From Prochlorococcus sp. AG-402-L09 (GTDB taxonomy: Bacteria > Cyanobacteriota > Cyanobacteriia > PCC-6307 > Cyanobiaceae), in NCBI GenBank assembly GCA_003216715.1, contig QCIK01000002.1, forward strand, positions 62,001 to 126,000: 64,000 nucleotides of DNA, written 5' to 3'. Positions within the stretch are counted from its first letter, which is position 1; every line of letters begins with the position of its first letter. The translations under genes and the position numbers were made by a program. This document shows, in pieces, positions 46,163 to 53,841 of this stretch. Below the pieces are notes generated by a model. That model saw only the letters and a list, made by a program, of their open reading frames with translations, did not search any database and was not told where the DNA came from.

Positions 46163-46199
46163 AGAGCATATATGCATTTGCAATATATGCTCTTTTTTT
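46163..46199 (+). terminator. Strong intrinsic terminator
   Basis: Arms AGAGCATATAT (46163-46173) and ATATATGCTCT (46183-46193) are perfectly complementary over 11 bases with a 9-base loop, followed by seven T. It closes the transcript of copy 1 of the micro-cassette, which supports that these micro-genes are expressed as one unit. Confidence 0.8.
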
Positions 46200-46403
46200 C
46201 TTATTATAAACAAGACATTTTTCTAAAGAATGTATTTATATAAATATAATTTAATAGTTTTATTTTATATGTCATTCAATTAAGAATTTACTATTGACAT
46301 CAAGAAAATCTTTGGCAGATTTGAAGAACTTGCTTCTCTATAAGATTCTTAAATAAATGTTTCTAGTTTATTTAAGATAAATAATTGATTTTTCATTATC
46401 TCT

Positions 46404-46559
46404 ATGAAAACTGCATCTAAAGAACTTCAAAAACTTAGATCAATGGCTGAGTCCTCATTGAATAAAACCGCTGAGCTGCAACAGGTTTTGGCTCAGATTG
46501 AAGCCACTCTTTCAAGGGTAGAAGTTCAAAAAGTCATTGAAAAGAAAAATAATCATTAA
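46404..46559 (+). CDS. Micro-protein, copy 2 of the LSR-type pair, 51 residues
   Basis: An ORF of 51 residues starting MKTASKELQKLRSMAESSLN, containing ELQQVLAQIEATLSRVEVQK and ending EKKNNH. It is mostly amphipathic helix, like a short coiled coil. It is the paralogue of the 24-residue gene at 45860, extended at the N-terminus. It is followed 77 bases later by the second MLLPKP micro-gene. Confidence 0.65.
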   Translation: MKTASKELQKLRSMAESSLNKTAELQQVLAQIEATLSRVEVQKVIEKKNNH

Positions 46560-46636
46560 AAATACTTAAATTAGTAGCATTAAATGCAGATTTCCTATTT
46601 TAATATGATTAAAAAGGGAATAGAATTTCAAATTTT

Positions 46637-46693
46637 ATGCTTCTACCTAAACCTATACGTCCTTCAAATAAAAATGATAAAAATAAAAAGTAA
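46637..46693 (+). CDS. Micro-protein MLLPKP, copy 2, 18 residues
   Basis: An ORF of 18 residues beginning MLLPKPIRPSNKNDK and ending in lysines. It pairs with the gene at 46048; the first nine residues agree apart from Val/Ile. The conserved core LLPKPxRP is the part under selection. No terminator as clear as that of copy 1 is seen. Confidence 0.6.
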   Translation: MLLPKPIRPSNKNDKNKK

Positions 46694-46778
46694 AATGGCC
46701 TCAACAACTATTATCAATGATTTATTTTAATAGACGTTAAATTTAATAGATAAATTTATGAATTAATTTTTGAATCGA

Positions 46779-46892
46779 ATGATATACTTAAACTATGTAC
46801 TTATTGCTATATATTTTTTGTTATTTCTTGCTACGAATCAAAAATATAGATTAGCATTGATAGGCAACATTCGCGTCATCTTTCCTAACTGA
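46779..46892 (+). CDS. Possible membrane micro-protein, 37 residues
   Basis: An ORF starting MIYLNYVLIAIYFLLFLATN, so an N-terminal span of about 17 residues, then QKYRLALIGNIRVIFPN. The layout is that of a small anchored peptide. It might equally be a chance frame in AT-rich DNA. Confidence 0.35.
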   Translation: MIYLNYVLIAIYFLLFLATNQKYRLALIGNIRVIFPN

Positions 46893-46996
46893 TAAAAATA
46901 ATTTTAATAAATAAATAATATTAATGGGCGGATTACACTACTAATGTTGTCCATACTTTCATGAATTTTTAAGCATGATAGAATTTTAAAATAATC

Positions 46997-47242
46997 TTGA
47001 TGATTTCTTTTATTTTTAGATTTATCCTGACAGCGTTAAATAAATTTAATGTAAGATTCAAAGAAAATAAGAATTATGTACTTGGTATGTTTCAAACTAA
47101 TTTTTCAAAAATCAATCAGAATCAATTAGTATCTTCTAATATTGACAAGAAGTATTTAAGCGATTTGACTGATATTAAAGAAAATTCTTATTCAACCTTA
47201 AACAATGATGAGGTCATTTTGGAATCTACCATAGCAAAGTAA
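46997..47242 (+). CDS. Possible small protein, 81 residues
   Basis: An ATG-started ORF with MISFIFRFILTALNKFNVRF at the start and an acidic C-terminal half with DIKENSYSTLNNDEVILES. The N-terminal 18 residues are hydrophobic. The composition is close to that of noncoding AT-rich DNA, so this is a weak call. No family recognised. Confidence 0.35.
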   Translation: MMISFIFRFILTALNKFNVRFKENKNYVLGMFQTNFSKINQNQLVSSNIDKKYLSDLTDIKENSYSTLNNDEVILESTIAK

Positions 47243-47455
47243 ATATACATATTAAGGTAAGGTAATTATCCTTTCGATTGCAATGCAATCCTTAGATTAT
47301 ATAATTATCGTTAAATATTCCTTTGTTATTTATATTCCTAGAGGTATAAATAAATGAAAAAAAATAGAGAAGAACATTAATTATCTTATAAATTAAGTAA
47401 TTAATACCGATTTCCAAGTAAATAATTACTAATTTTATATATTATACGAATATGT

Positions 47456-47647
47456 TTAGTGTGTTATAAAATGGTGAATAACTAGAGAAAGCAGAAATCC
47501 AGTCCAGATTCCTTTTATCCAACTTAAAACTAGCATTTGATAATTACTCAAACGGAAATGGTTTTGAATTGCAAGAGCGGCTCTTTTATCAATATCAATT
47601 AATGAGTAGGCTTGTACATTTTTAATATTAAATAATTTTCTTGTCAT
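47456..47647 (-). CDS. Small membrane protein, 63 residues
   Basis: An ORF starting MTRKLFNIKNVQAYSLIDID, then KRAALAIQNHFRLSNYQML, and a C-terminal span of about 18 residues (WIKGIWTGFLLSLVIHHFI). The basic, helical middle followed by one C-terminal span is the layout of a tail-anchored protein. No family recognised. Confidence 0.45.
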   Translation of the reverse strand: MTRKLFNIKNVQAYSLIDIDKRAALAIQNHFRLSNYQMLVLSWIKGIWTGFLLSLVIHHFITH

Positions 47648-47914
47648 ATATTAACCTATAGGTTTGCTTTGTTATCATACGATATAAAGGTTATTATAAA
47701 AGAACAAATCAATGACAAACAATTTCTATGTTCGATTGATATCTTATGAAATAATAGTTATTAAAAATAATCGTAGATTTTTATAAATGTTTTTCTAATA
47801 ATTATTATTATACTAAATCTTACTAATTTATGTCTGAATTATTAAACAAATATTATCTCACTCTTACAGCATTTTTTTGATAGAATATACTTTATTAAAT
47901 CATTATTAATATTA

Positions 47915-48046
47915 ATGAAATACATTGACCATGATTTTTCACAACAAAATGAAAGAATTATCTTATTACTATCAGAATTAAACCAAACGCTTGATCTATA
48001 TTATGAAGAAGCAATTGATAATGAATTTGAATCTTATAAACAATGA
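47915..48046 (+). CDS. Small acidic helical protein, 43 residues
   Basis: An ORF starting MKYIDHDFSQQNERIILLLS and ending in EEAIDNEFESYKQ. It would form one amphipathic helix with a Leu-rich face (IILLLSELNQTLDLYYEE), a possible coiled coil. It lies alone in the island. Weak but coherent. Confidence 0.4.
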   Translation: MKYIDHDFSQQNERIILLLSELNQTLDLYYEEAIDNEFESYKQ

Positions 48047-48282
48047 GAAATATTCGAAAAAAAAAATGACAAGAGGATGTCAGTTCTTTTAGTGAATATC
48101 TATTCATATGAAAAACCAGACAACCCGCTCGCATAAATTATATTTTCAAAAAAAGCACTTGTAATTTTGATTAAATTTGTTAATTTTTTAATATATTCAT
48201 TTTATTTCCTTTTTGAGCATTTATCTAAAAATTGGTTTTTAATCAATTTTAACACCACTAAAATTTTTCTATTCATCTAAAA

Positions 48283-48393
48283 ATGACATGTAACTGCCAA
48301 CACTGCATAGAAATTAAAAAACAGGTTGATAGAGCTGAAAAAAGGCAAGCAAATTTATTTAAAGCAAGGATTCATAAATTGAAAATTAGGTAA
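48283..48393 (+). CDS. Micro-protein with CNCxxC motif, 36 residues
   Basis: An ORF starting MTCNCQHCIEIKKQVDRAEK and ending RIHKLKIR. Three cysteines within six residues (C3, C5, C8; H7 adjacent) followed by a long basic helix. This could bind a metal, but nothing else supports that. It stops 3 bases before the convergent gene 48397. No family recognised. Confidence 0.45.
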   Translation: MTCNCQHCIEIKKQVDRAEKRQANLFKARIHKLKIR

Positions 48394-48396
48394 TTA

Positions 48397-48606
48397 TCAA
48401 TTTTCATATGGAATGACAGGTATTTTTAATCTTAATTGAGGTTTATTATTATTTGATTTGACTTTTAGATTTTCTTGATTTTTTTCATAAAATACTTTAT
48501 TTTCTTTTTTTGCCTCAATATTAACAAAAAAGAAATATATTGCTATTAATCCAAAATATGGTAAAAGATTTTTTACATTTTTCAGGATAGTATATATCGA
48601 TTTCAT
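48397..48606 (-). CDS. Small membrane protein, 69 residues
   Basis: An ORF starting MKSIYTILKNVKNLLPYFGL with a span AIYFFFVNIEAKKENK; the C-terminal part is basic and polar (KPQLRLKIPVIPYEN). LLPYFGLIAIYFFFVNIEA looks familiar from small proteins of picocyanobacteria. It converges on gene 48283 with 3 bases between. Function unknown. Confidence 0.5.
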   Translation of the reverse strand: MKSIYTILKNVKNLLPYFGLIAIYFFFVNIEAKKENKVFYEKNQENLKVKSNNNKPQLRLKIPVIPYEN

Positions 48607-48819
48607 TTTATGTTTATTAATCTACTTAGCCCTACTACTATAGTTTCTCCTAAGCATTAATGCAAAGATTTGGGTATACTTATCTAAAATTTTATTAATA
48701 TCACTATAAAGTATTAAATAATTAAATTAATAATAATCTGAATAACATTGTTTAAGTTACGGTTTCTATCACCACAAAGTACTTATTTGTTTATTAATAT
48801 TAAATTTTACGGTAATAGG

Positions 48820-48900
48820 ATGACTATTGAAAAGATTAAAGCTGCGGAGAAACGGATAAAAGAATTACAGCTTTTAATTAAAAGTTGGTCTAAAAAGTAG
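48820..48900 (+). CDS. Micro-protein, 26 residues, helical
   Basis: A frame starting MTIEKIKAAEKRIKELQLLI and ending KSWSKK. It encodes one strongly amphipathic basic helix with heptad-like spacing of I, A, I, L, L. Such a periodic design is less likely by chance than its length suggests. It lies 51 bases upstream of the 68-residue membrane gene on the same strand. Confidence 0.4.
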   Translation: MTIEKIKAAEKRIKELQLLIKSWSKK

Positions 48901-48951
48901 CTCACGTTTGGACTCAATTTTAGTTAAATTGAGAAAAGTGACTACAACCAA

Positions 48952-49158
48952 ATGCTATCTTTAGCAACTGCTTTATTTTTTCCAGATTATGGGACTAATG
49001 GTGTTCCTTGGGATTTAATACTTTTACACTTTTATTTTTTTGCGATATTCATACCTTTTATTGTGATTTTTAATGCGGCTAAAAGTTCAGATCGTTCAAA
49101 TCCACATAGGTTAAAAGATCAAACTACTAAATACCCAGATTTACATCCACGTGCCTAG
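48952..49158 (+). CDS. Small membrane protein, 68 residues
   Basis: An ORF starting MLSLATALFFPDYGTNGVPW, with one span LILLHFYFFAIFIPFIVIF (about residues 23-41), then NAAKSSDRSNPHRLKDQTTK and ending PDLHPRA. The C-terminal part is polar and looks like a real protein. No family recognised. Confidence 0.5.
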   Translation: MLSLATALFFPDYGTNGVPWDLILLHFYFFAIFIPFIVIFNAAKSSDRSNPHRLKDQTTKYPDLHPRA

Positions 49159-49170
49159 GCAAATATAATA

Positions 49171-49350
49171 TTAGATAATTTTATTTAAGTAAAGTACATC
49201 ATAGTGTTTATCATCACTATCAATAGCTATTAGCCATTCTTTAAATTCACTTTCAAGCGCAGCTTTATTTTGCCCTTTGAGTTTTGAAATTCTCTTAACT
49301 GCAGAGTTAATTGTCACTTCACAGCTTCCGAGTAAACTAGTTTTTGACAT
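49171..49350 (-). CDS. Small protein of the KEWL pair, 59 residues, minus-strand member
   Basis: An ORF starting MSKTSLLGSCEVTINSAVKR, then ISKLKGQNKAALESEFKEWL and DVLYLNKII at the end. Its neighbour 236 bases away in the opposite direction (49587-49772) has the same plan: EV, KR, L-G-N--AL, E-KEWL and VLY-N. They are divergent paralogues with a shared upstream region. The function is unknown; the layout suggests two helices and a small C-terminal strand. Confidence 0.6.
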   Translation of the reverse strand: MSKTSLLGSCEVTINSAVKRISKLKGQNKAALESEFKEWLIAIDSDDKHYDVLYLNKII

Positions 49351-49586
49351 TTAGAATACCTAATAATCATTATTATATTTCAACTTTAAAGCACCGTGAA
49401 TTAGTAAATCCCGTAACCTAGTCAAAACTTTTAGTGTGATTGTCTCACTTAATATTGACAAAGAATAGTCATTGAGGTTTTATAATTAAATTTTGATTTA
49501 AAATAAAAGGGATTTTGAATTATGTAATAAATGAAACTGAAAAAATTTTTTCTATAATTTATTATTAATAAAATTATCTTTCAACT

Positions 49587-49772
49587 ATGTCTTCAAAGCA
49601 ATCTGGAGCTTTAAAAGCAGTTGAAGTAATGCTTAACGGATCATTAAAACGCCTTAATAATTTGCAAGGTGAGAATAGGGAAGCACTTTATGATGAATAC
49701 AAAGAATGGCTAGAGGTAGATGATAATAATGAAATTAATGATGGAGTTTTATATTGTAATTATCTTGGATAA
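49587..49772 (+). CDS. Small protein of the KEWL pair, 61 residues, plus-strand member
   Basis: An ORF starting MSSKQSGALKAVEVMLNGSL, then KRLNNLQGENREALYDEYKE and WLEVDDNNEINDGVLYCNYL. It matches the minus-strand gene 49171-49350 in LKAVEV, KR, LQG-N--AL, E-KEWL and VLY-N. It ends 10 bases from the convergent trmL stop. A soluble protein; function unknown. Confidence 0.6.
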   Translation: MSSKQSGALKAVEVMLNGSLKRLNNLQGENREALYDEYKEWLEVDDNNEINDGVLYCNYLG

Positions 49773-49782
49773 AGATACAAAG

Positions 49783-50283
49783 TTATTTGCTTAATAAATT
49801 TAATTTTAAGCAGGCAGTATAACATACTATCCCACAGGCAACTGATAAATTCAAACTCCTAACTCCACCAGTCTTTACTTTATTCTCACCTCCTGGCATT
49901 GGTATTCCAGCAACTATTTCACAACTATTCATGATTTCATCTGGTAAACCTATATCTTCTCTACCGAACAAAAGTATATCTGTATTATTATAAATTATAT
50001 TTGAGATTGAATTATTGCTTTTTTTAGTAAGAGCGATAATTCGTGAGTTTTTAAAATAATTTTTATATTGTTCAAATGATTCATATAAATGTAAATCTAC
50101 TTTAGGCCAGTAATCTAATCCAGCTCTTTTTAAATATTTATCTTCAAAGCTAAAGCCAGTTGGTTTAATAATATCTAACGACATATCGAAAGCTAAGCAT
50201 GATCTACCAATTGTTCCAGTATTCTGTGGAATTCTTGGTTCAAATAATGCGACTCTTGGGCGAGAAGTATTAAATGAATTCAT
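49783..50283 (-). CDS. trmL: tRNA (cytidine/uridine-2'-O-)-methyltransferase TrmL
   Basis: A 166-residue SPOUT methyltransferase that modifies the wobble base of certain tRNA-Leu. Seen: RVALFEPRIPQNTGTIGRSC at the start (the family's LFEPxIPxNTG), LLFGREDIGLPDE in the middle and IPMPGGENKVKTGGVRSLNLSVA with the SAM-binding knot loop. Length is normal. Its start overlaps the upstream cobU gene's stop by 4 bases, so translation is probably coupled. Confidence 0.9.
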   Translation of the reverse strand: MNSFNTSRPRVALFEPRIPQNTGTIGRSCLAFDMSLDIIKPTGFSFEDKYLKRAGLDYWPKVDLHLYESFEQYKNYFKNSRIIALTKKSNNSISNIIYNNTDILLFGREDIGLPDEIMNSCEIVAGIPMPGGENKVKTGGVRSLNLSVACGIVCYTACLKLNLLSK

Positions 50284-50837
50284 GGTATGAGTTCCCCAAT
50301 TTTATCTAAGTCAATTGCAGTCCCATTGACAGCAAGCCATCTTTTTTTGGATTGGCGACTTATCAATGAGGCTAGGGTGCTATGTCGTTCACGAAAAAGA
50401 TGACCTATTGGTGTGGCAGGAACAATTCCCCAGCCAACCTCCTCAGAAACAACAACAATACAAAAATTATCGTCTGAAAGGCAATTAAGAAATTTAATTT
50501 GAAAATTATTCCACTGATCGTCCTCTTCTATTAAGTGATGCTCAACCAAGCCACCTAATGAGTCTATTAATATTGAATGATTACCTTTGATGGATTCAAT
50601 GGCTGTGCAGATGTCTTTTGGATGCTCAATGAGAGTCCAGCTATCAGGTCTTCTCATCCTGTGAAGATCGATTCTTTTTTGCCAATCTGGATCATGGGGT
50701 CTTGGTTTTGATGTTGCTATGTAAGTAACGGGATCGTGCTCCGTTATAAAAAATTCAGCTAATTTACTTTTTCCACTTTTTGTCGGTCCAGTAATTGATA
50801 TGAGTCCTTTATAGTTTTTGGCTATTGGAGTGATCAT
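50280..50837 (-). CDS. cobU: Adenosylcobinamide kinase/guanylyltransferase
   Basis: A 185-residue enzyme for the nucleotide-loop step of cobalamin (B12) synthesis. The P-loop GPTKSGKS and strand ISITGPT start the protein; YIATSKP and RIDLHRMRRPDSW (guanylate histidine region), then ILIDSLGGLVEHHL and SEEVGWGIVPATP are CobU/CobP signatures. Length is normal. It agrees with a B12-making cell that also has metH at the right edge of the window. Confidence 0.9.
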   Translation of the reverse strand: MITPIAKNYKGLISITGPTKSGKSKLAEFFITEHDPVTYIATSKPRPHDPDWQKRIDLHRMRRPDSWTLIEHPKDICTAIESIKGNHSILIDSLGGLVEHHLIEEDDQWNNFQIKFLNCLSDDNFCIVVVSEEVGWGIVPATPIGHLFRERHSTLASLISRQSKKRWLAVNGTAIDLDKIGELIP

Positions 50838-50970
50838 ATTCTCAGCTATTGGATTAATCTATTAATAGTGTTTTTTTATATATTATATCGATATAGCAAA
50901 AGATTAAAGGTAGGTATTGATATGTATAATAAAAAATCAATTTATTTATGAAACTTGGTTGAATAGATAA

Positions 50971-51588
50971 ATGTATAAAATTTCTAGCTTAGTTATAATA
51001 TTTGGATCTTTTTTATTAATTTTATCAATTATAAATATTGTTACTGCTAATCAAGTTAATCCTACTTTAGTAAGAGCAGAAACAATATCTGGAATTGCTT
51101 CAATAGCCTTAATAACTATTGGTTATCTCTGGACCGAAATTAACCCTAAACAACCTCCTAAGGCTAACTTGGATGGAAAGCAGGGTTTCGAACTTTGTAT
51201 GAAATTAACTGAGGATCAAAGAAATGAATTGGCCTGGGGAAGCAAGCAAATACTTACTGCAACAGCAGCTAGTACAGTATTAATATATTGGGATAATAAA
51301 GTAATACTTAGAAGAGGCTTGATTTCTGAAAAAATATTTGAACCTGGAGAAATATGTAAAAGATCCATTGATCAAAACCGATTAATCTCATTGGTTAATA
51401 CTGAATTATTTCCTGGTAGGGATGAGTTTGATGGCGTTTTAAATAATTTACCAGCAGTGATTGTTTACCCTCTTGAAAATAGAGGTCTCACAATAGTTGG
51501 AGGTTGGTCAAAAAGATCATTTACTAATTCAGATGAAAAATGGATATCAGGATGGTCCGATAAGTTATACGTACTACTCAGTAAGTAG
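50971..51588 (+). CDS. CCB-type cofactor assembly protein (cytochrome b6 haem c_i)
   Basis: A 205-residue protein with two N-terminal spans (about residues 7-24 and 43-58) and a soluble C-terminal domain with QGFELCMKLTEDQRNELAWG and LPAVIVYPLENRGLTIVGGWSKRSF, a GAF-like fold. This is the CCB2/CCB4 family, which helps attach the covalent haem of cytochrome b6 on the stromal/cytoplasmic side. It is divergent from cobU and overlaps the convergent lipoprotein gene's end by 15 bases. Confidence 0.75.
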   Translation: MYKISSLVIIFGSFLLILSIINIVTANQVNPTLVRAETISGIASIALITIGYLWTEINPKQPPKANLDGKQGFELCMKLTEDQRNELAWGSKQILTATAASTVLIYWDNKVILRRGLISEKIFEPGEICKRSIDQNRLISLVNTELFPGRDEFDGVLNNLPAVIVYPLENRGLTIVGGWSKRSFTNSDEKWISGWSDKLYVLLSK

Positions 51589-52233
51589 GAAGTTAATAGT
51601 TGTTTCTACCTGTTTCTTATTAGATGTAAATACTAAAGTATTATCTTTTTTAAACCATTTTGCAAAGTCAGATTTGATTTTTACGTGATATTGCTCATCA
51701 CCATTTGAACTATATATATATCTATTGAAGTCACTATTGTCTATTTTAAGTAAGCCTGCATCAATATTGTAAAATCCATTAGTTGCATTTATTCTAGTAT
51801 TATCAAAATTAATATTAACTGGATCAATTATTTCAATAATAGAGGTATTTAAATCCCAATCAAAAGAATTAGTAGTCATATAGTAATCCTGGTTGTCAAG
51901 AAAAGATATGTTTACACTATTAAAAACTCTAATGGAATTAGTTAAATTGTTGAGAGTTGAATTTCCAGACTTAACTTTAAAGTCTTGACCATTTTTATTA
52001 AGTAATTCAATTGAGCTTTCAAATATATCTATATCATTATTTAATGGGTCAATAATGGCTTTTGGACTAGTGATTCTTACGCTGGTTTGATTATTAGGAT
52101 TTTCCTGAAGTAGTTCAAAATCATTAATGTAGCTTTTATTATCTATCTGAATAGAAGATTTGTTTGATTTTTGACACCCAAATAGAGGTAATGTAGTAAT
52201 TAATAGCAGAAAATAAATCGGTAAATGCTTCAC
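51574..52233 (-). CDS. LptC-like outer-envelope lipoprotein
   Basis: A 219-residue protein with an N-terminal lipoprotein signal and lipobox LPLFGC (Cys20). The body is beta-rich with repeated VRITSPKAIIDP, VKSGNSTLNN, YMTTNSFDWDLN and INATNGFYNIDAGLLK units, the layout of LptC/OstA-N proteins that bridge LPS transport. It may act at the periplasmic side of the plasma membrane. Its start shares one base with the metG stop, so it is likely co-transcribed with metG. Confidence 0.65.
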   Translation of the reverse strand: MKHLPIYFLLLITTLPLFGCQKSNKSSIQIDNKSYINDFELLQENPNNQTSVRITSPKAIIDPLNNDIDIFESSIELLNKNGQDFKVKSGNSTLNNLTNSIRVFNSVNISFLDNQDYYMTTNSFDWDLNTSIIEIIDPVNINFDNTRINATNGFYNIDAGLLKIDNSDFNRYIYSSNGDEQYHVKIKSDFAKWFKKDNTLVFTSNKKQVETTINFLLTE

Positions 52234-53783
52234 TAGACAGAATTCTCAGTAAATTCAATTTTATCCATTACAGGACAAGGATCTTGTAGTCCATTATCAG
52301 GATCTAACAAACCCCATTGTAATGATTTTTGAAAATTGATAGTTGAAGAATCAATATTTAATTGATTTAATATTCTAATACTTAAATTGGGTACAAAAGG
52401 ATTTATCAATATTCCAATAATTCGGCAAGTTTCAAGTACAGAATATATATCAAGAGCAACAATGTCTTTATTTTTTATATCTTTAATTAGCTTCCATGGT
52501 GCTCGATCATTTAGGTAAAGATTTGCACTATTAGCTAATTCTATAATTGCATTTGCTGAATTTTTAAAATTACTATTTTTAAATGATTCCTTGTATTCAT
52601 TTATTTTTATCTCTGATTGAACTTTAAGAGGAGATTCAGGTAATAAAGTATTATCTATTGGAATTTTATCACTAAACCATTTTTTAGACATTGTAATTGT
52701 TCTGTTTAACAAATTACCAATGGTATTACATAAATCACTATTAACAATATCAACAAATCTTCTCATTTGAAAATCACCATCTTCACCAAATTCAATATCT
52801 CTTAAAAGATACCATCTCATCGCATCTATACCTACATATTCCAAGAGTTCAATAGGGTCGAGCACGTTACCTAATGATTTACCCATTTTTTGCCCTTCTC
52901 GTGTTAAAAACCCGTGTCCAAAAACACTTCCAGGAGGTTTCATACCTGCAGAAAGTAGCATTGCTGGCCAATAAACTGCATGAAATCTGAGTATATCCTT
53001 TCCAATTACATGTATATTTGCAGGCCAATTACATAACGATTCCTCGGTGAGTTCAGGAGATTTTTGATCACGAAGAGATCCACTAATATAACCTAATAAA
53101 GCATCGAACCATACATAAAAAGTGTGATCATTATTTCCAGGAACATTTATACCCCACTTTAAGTTTACTCTAGAAATTGAGAAATCCCTTAACCCTTTTG
53201 AGACAAAATTAATAATTTCATTTTTTCTACTTTTTGGAGAAATAAAACCATCAATTTGAATTAATTTTTCAATTTGCTCTTGATATTTTGATAATTTAAA
53301 AAATAAATTCTCTTCATCTCTCCATTCTAATTCACTTTTATGAATAGAACATATTGGGCTTTCATCGTCCTCGGTTACATCTTTATATTCCTCACATCCA
53401 ACACAATACCAACCACTTTGTCTACCCATATAAACATCATCAGATTTCAAAACTTTTGAATAAAATTGATGAACTAATGATGTGTGGTCTTTAGAGGTTG
53501 TTCTTACAAAACGATCATAACTAATATTTAATTTATCCCATAGATACTTATACTTTTCTGTGATTTCATCACAATGTAGTTGGGGTTCAAGATTTTTACT
53601 TTCTGCGGTTCGCTCTATTTTTTGACCATGTTCGTCAACGCCAGTAAGAAAAAGTACTGTATTTCCACTTAGTCTTTGAAATCGAGCTATTGCATCACAA
53701 GCGATTGTTGTATAAGAACTACCTAGATGAGGCTTGTCGTTAACATAATATAGTGGTGTTGTAATTGTGTATTTCATATTCAT
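52233..53783 (-). CDS. metG: Methionyl-tRNA synthetase
   Basis: A 516-residue class I synthetase. The HIGH motif appears as HLGS in YYVNDKPHLGSSY, the zinc-like knuckle as WYCVGCEEYKDV, and KMSKS as KMGKS in REGQKMGKSLGNVLDP; a C-terminal helical anticodon domain completes it. The dimerisation tail of longer MetG proteins is absent. Length is typical of cyanobacterial MetG. It precedes the LptC-like gene by a one-base overlap. Confidence 0.93.
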   Translation of the reverse strand: MNMKYTITTPLYYVNDKPHLGSSYTTIACDAIARFQRLSGNTVLFLTGVDEHGQKIERTAESKNLEPQLHCDEITEKYKYLWDKLNISYDRFVRTTSKDHTSLVHQFYSKVLKSDDVYMGRQSGWYCVGCEEYKDVTEDDESPICSIHKSELEWRDEENLFFKLSKYQEQIEKLIQIDGFISPKSRKNEIINFVSKGLRDFSISRVNLKWGINVPGNNDHTFYVWFDALLGYISGSLRDQKSPELTEESLCNWPANIHVIGKDILRFHAVYWPAMLLSAGMKPPGSVFGHGFLTREGQKMGKSLGNVLDPIELLEYVGIDAMRWYLLRDIEFGEDGDFQMRRFVDIVNSDLCNTIGNLLNRTITMSKKWFSDKIPIDNTLLPESPLKVQSEIKINEYKESFKNSNFKNSANAIIELANSANLYLNDRAPWKLIKDIKNKDIVALDIYSVLETCRIIGILINPFVPNLSIRILNQLNIDSSTINFQKSLQWGLLDPDNGLQDPCPVMDKIEFTENSV

Positions 53784-53841
53784 AATATATTCTAAATATT
53801 ATATTGTATTTTTAAACCTATTGCACACTTATGATGAAAGC

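Noticed and set aside
47253-47294. Hairpin-rich stretch with GATTGC/GCAATC arms
   Set aside because: Arms of six bases with a three-base loop occur easily in AT-rich DNA and no neighbouring feature gives it meaning.
49153-49162. Palindrome TGCCTAGGCA after the 68-residue gene
   Set aside because: A lone 10-base palindrome with no loop and no T-run; could be chance.
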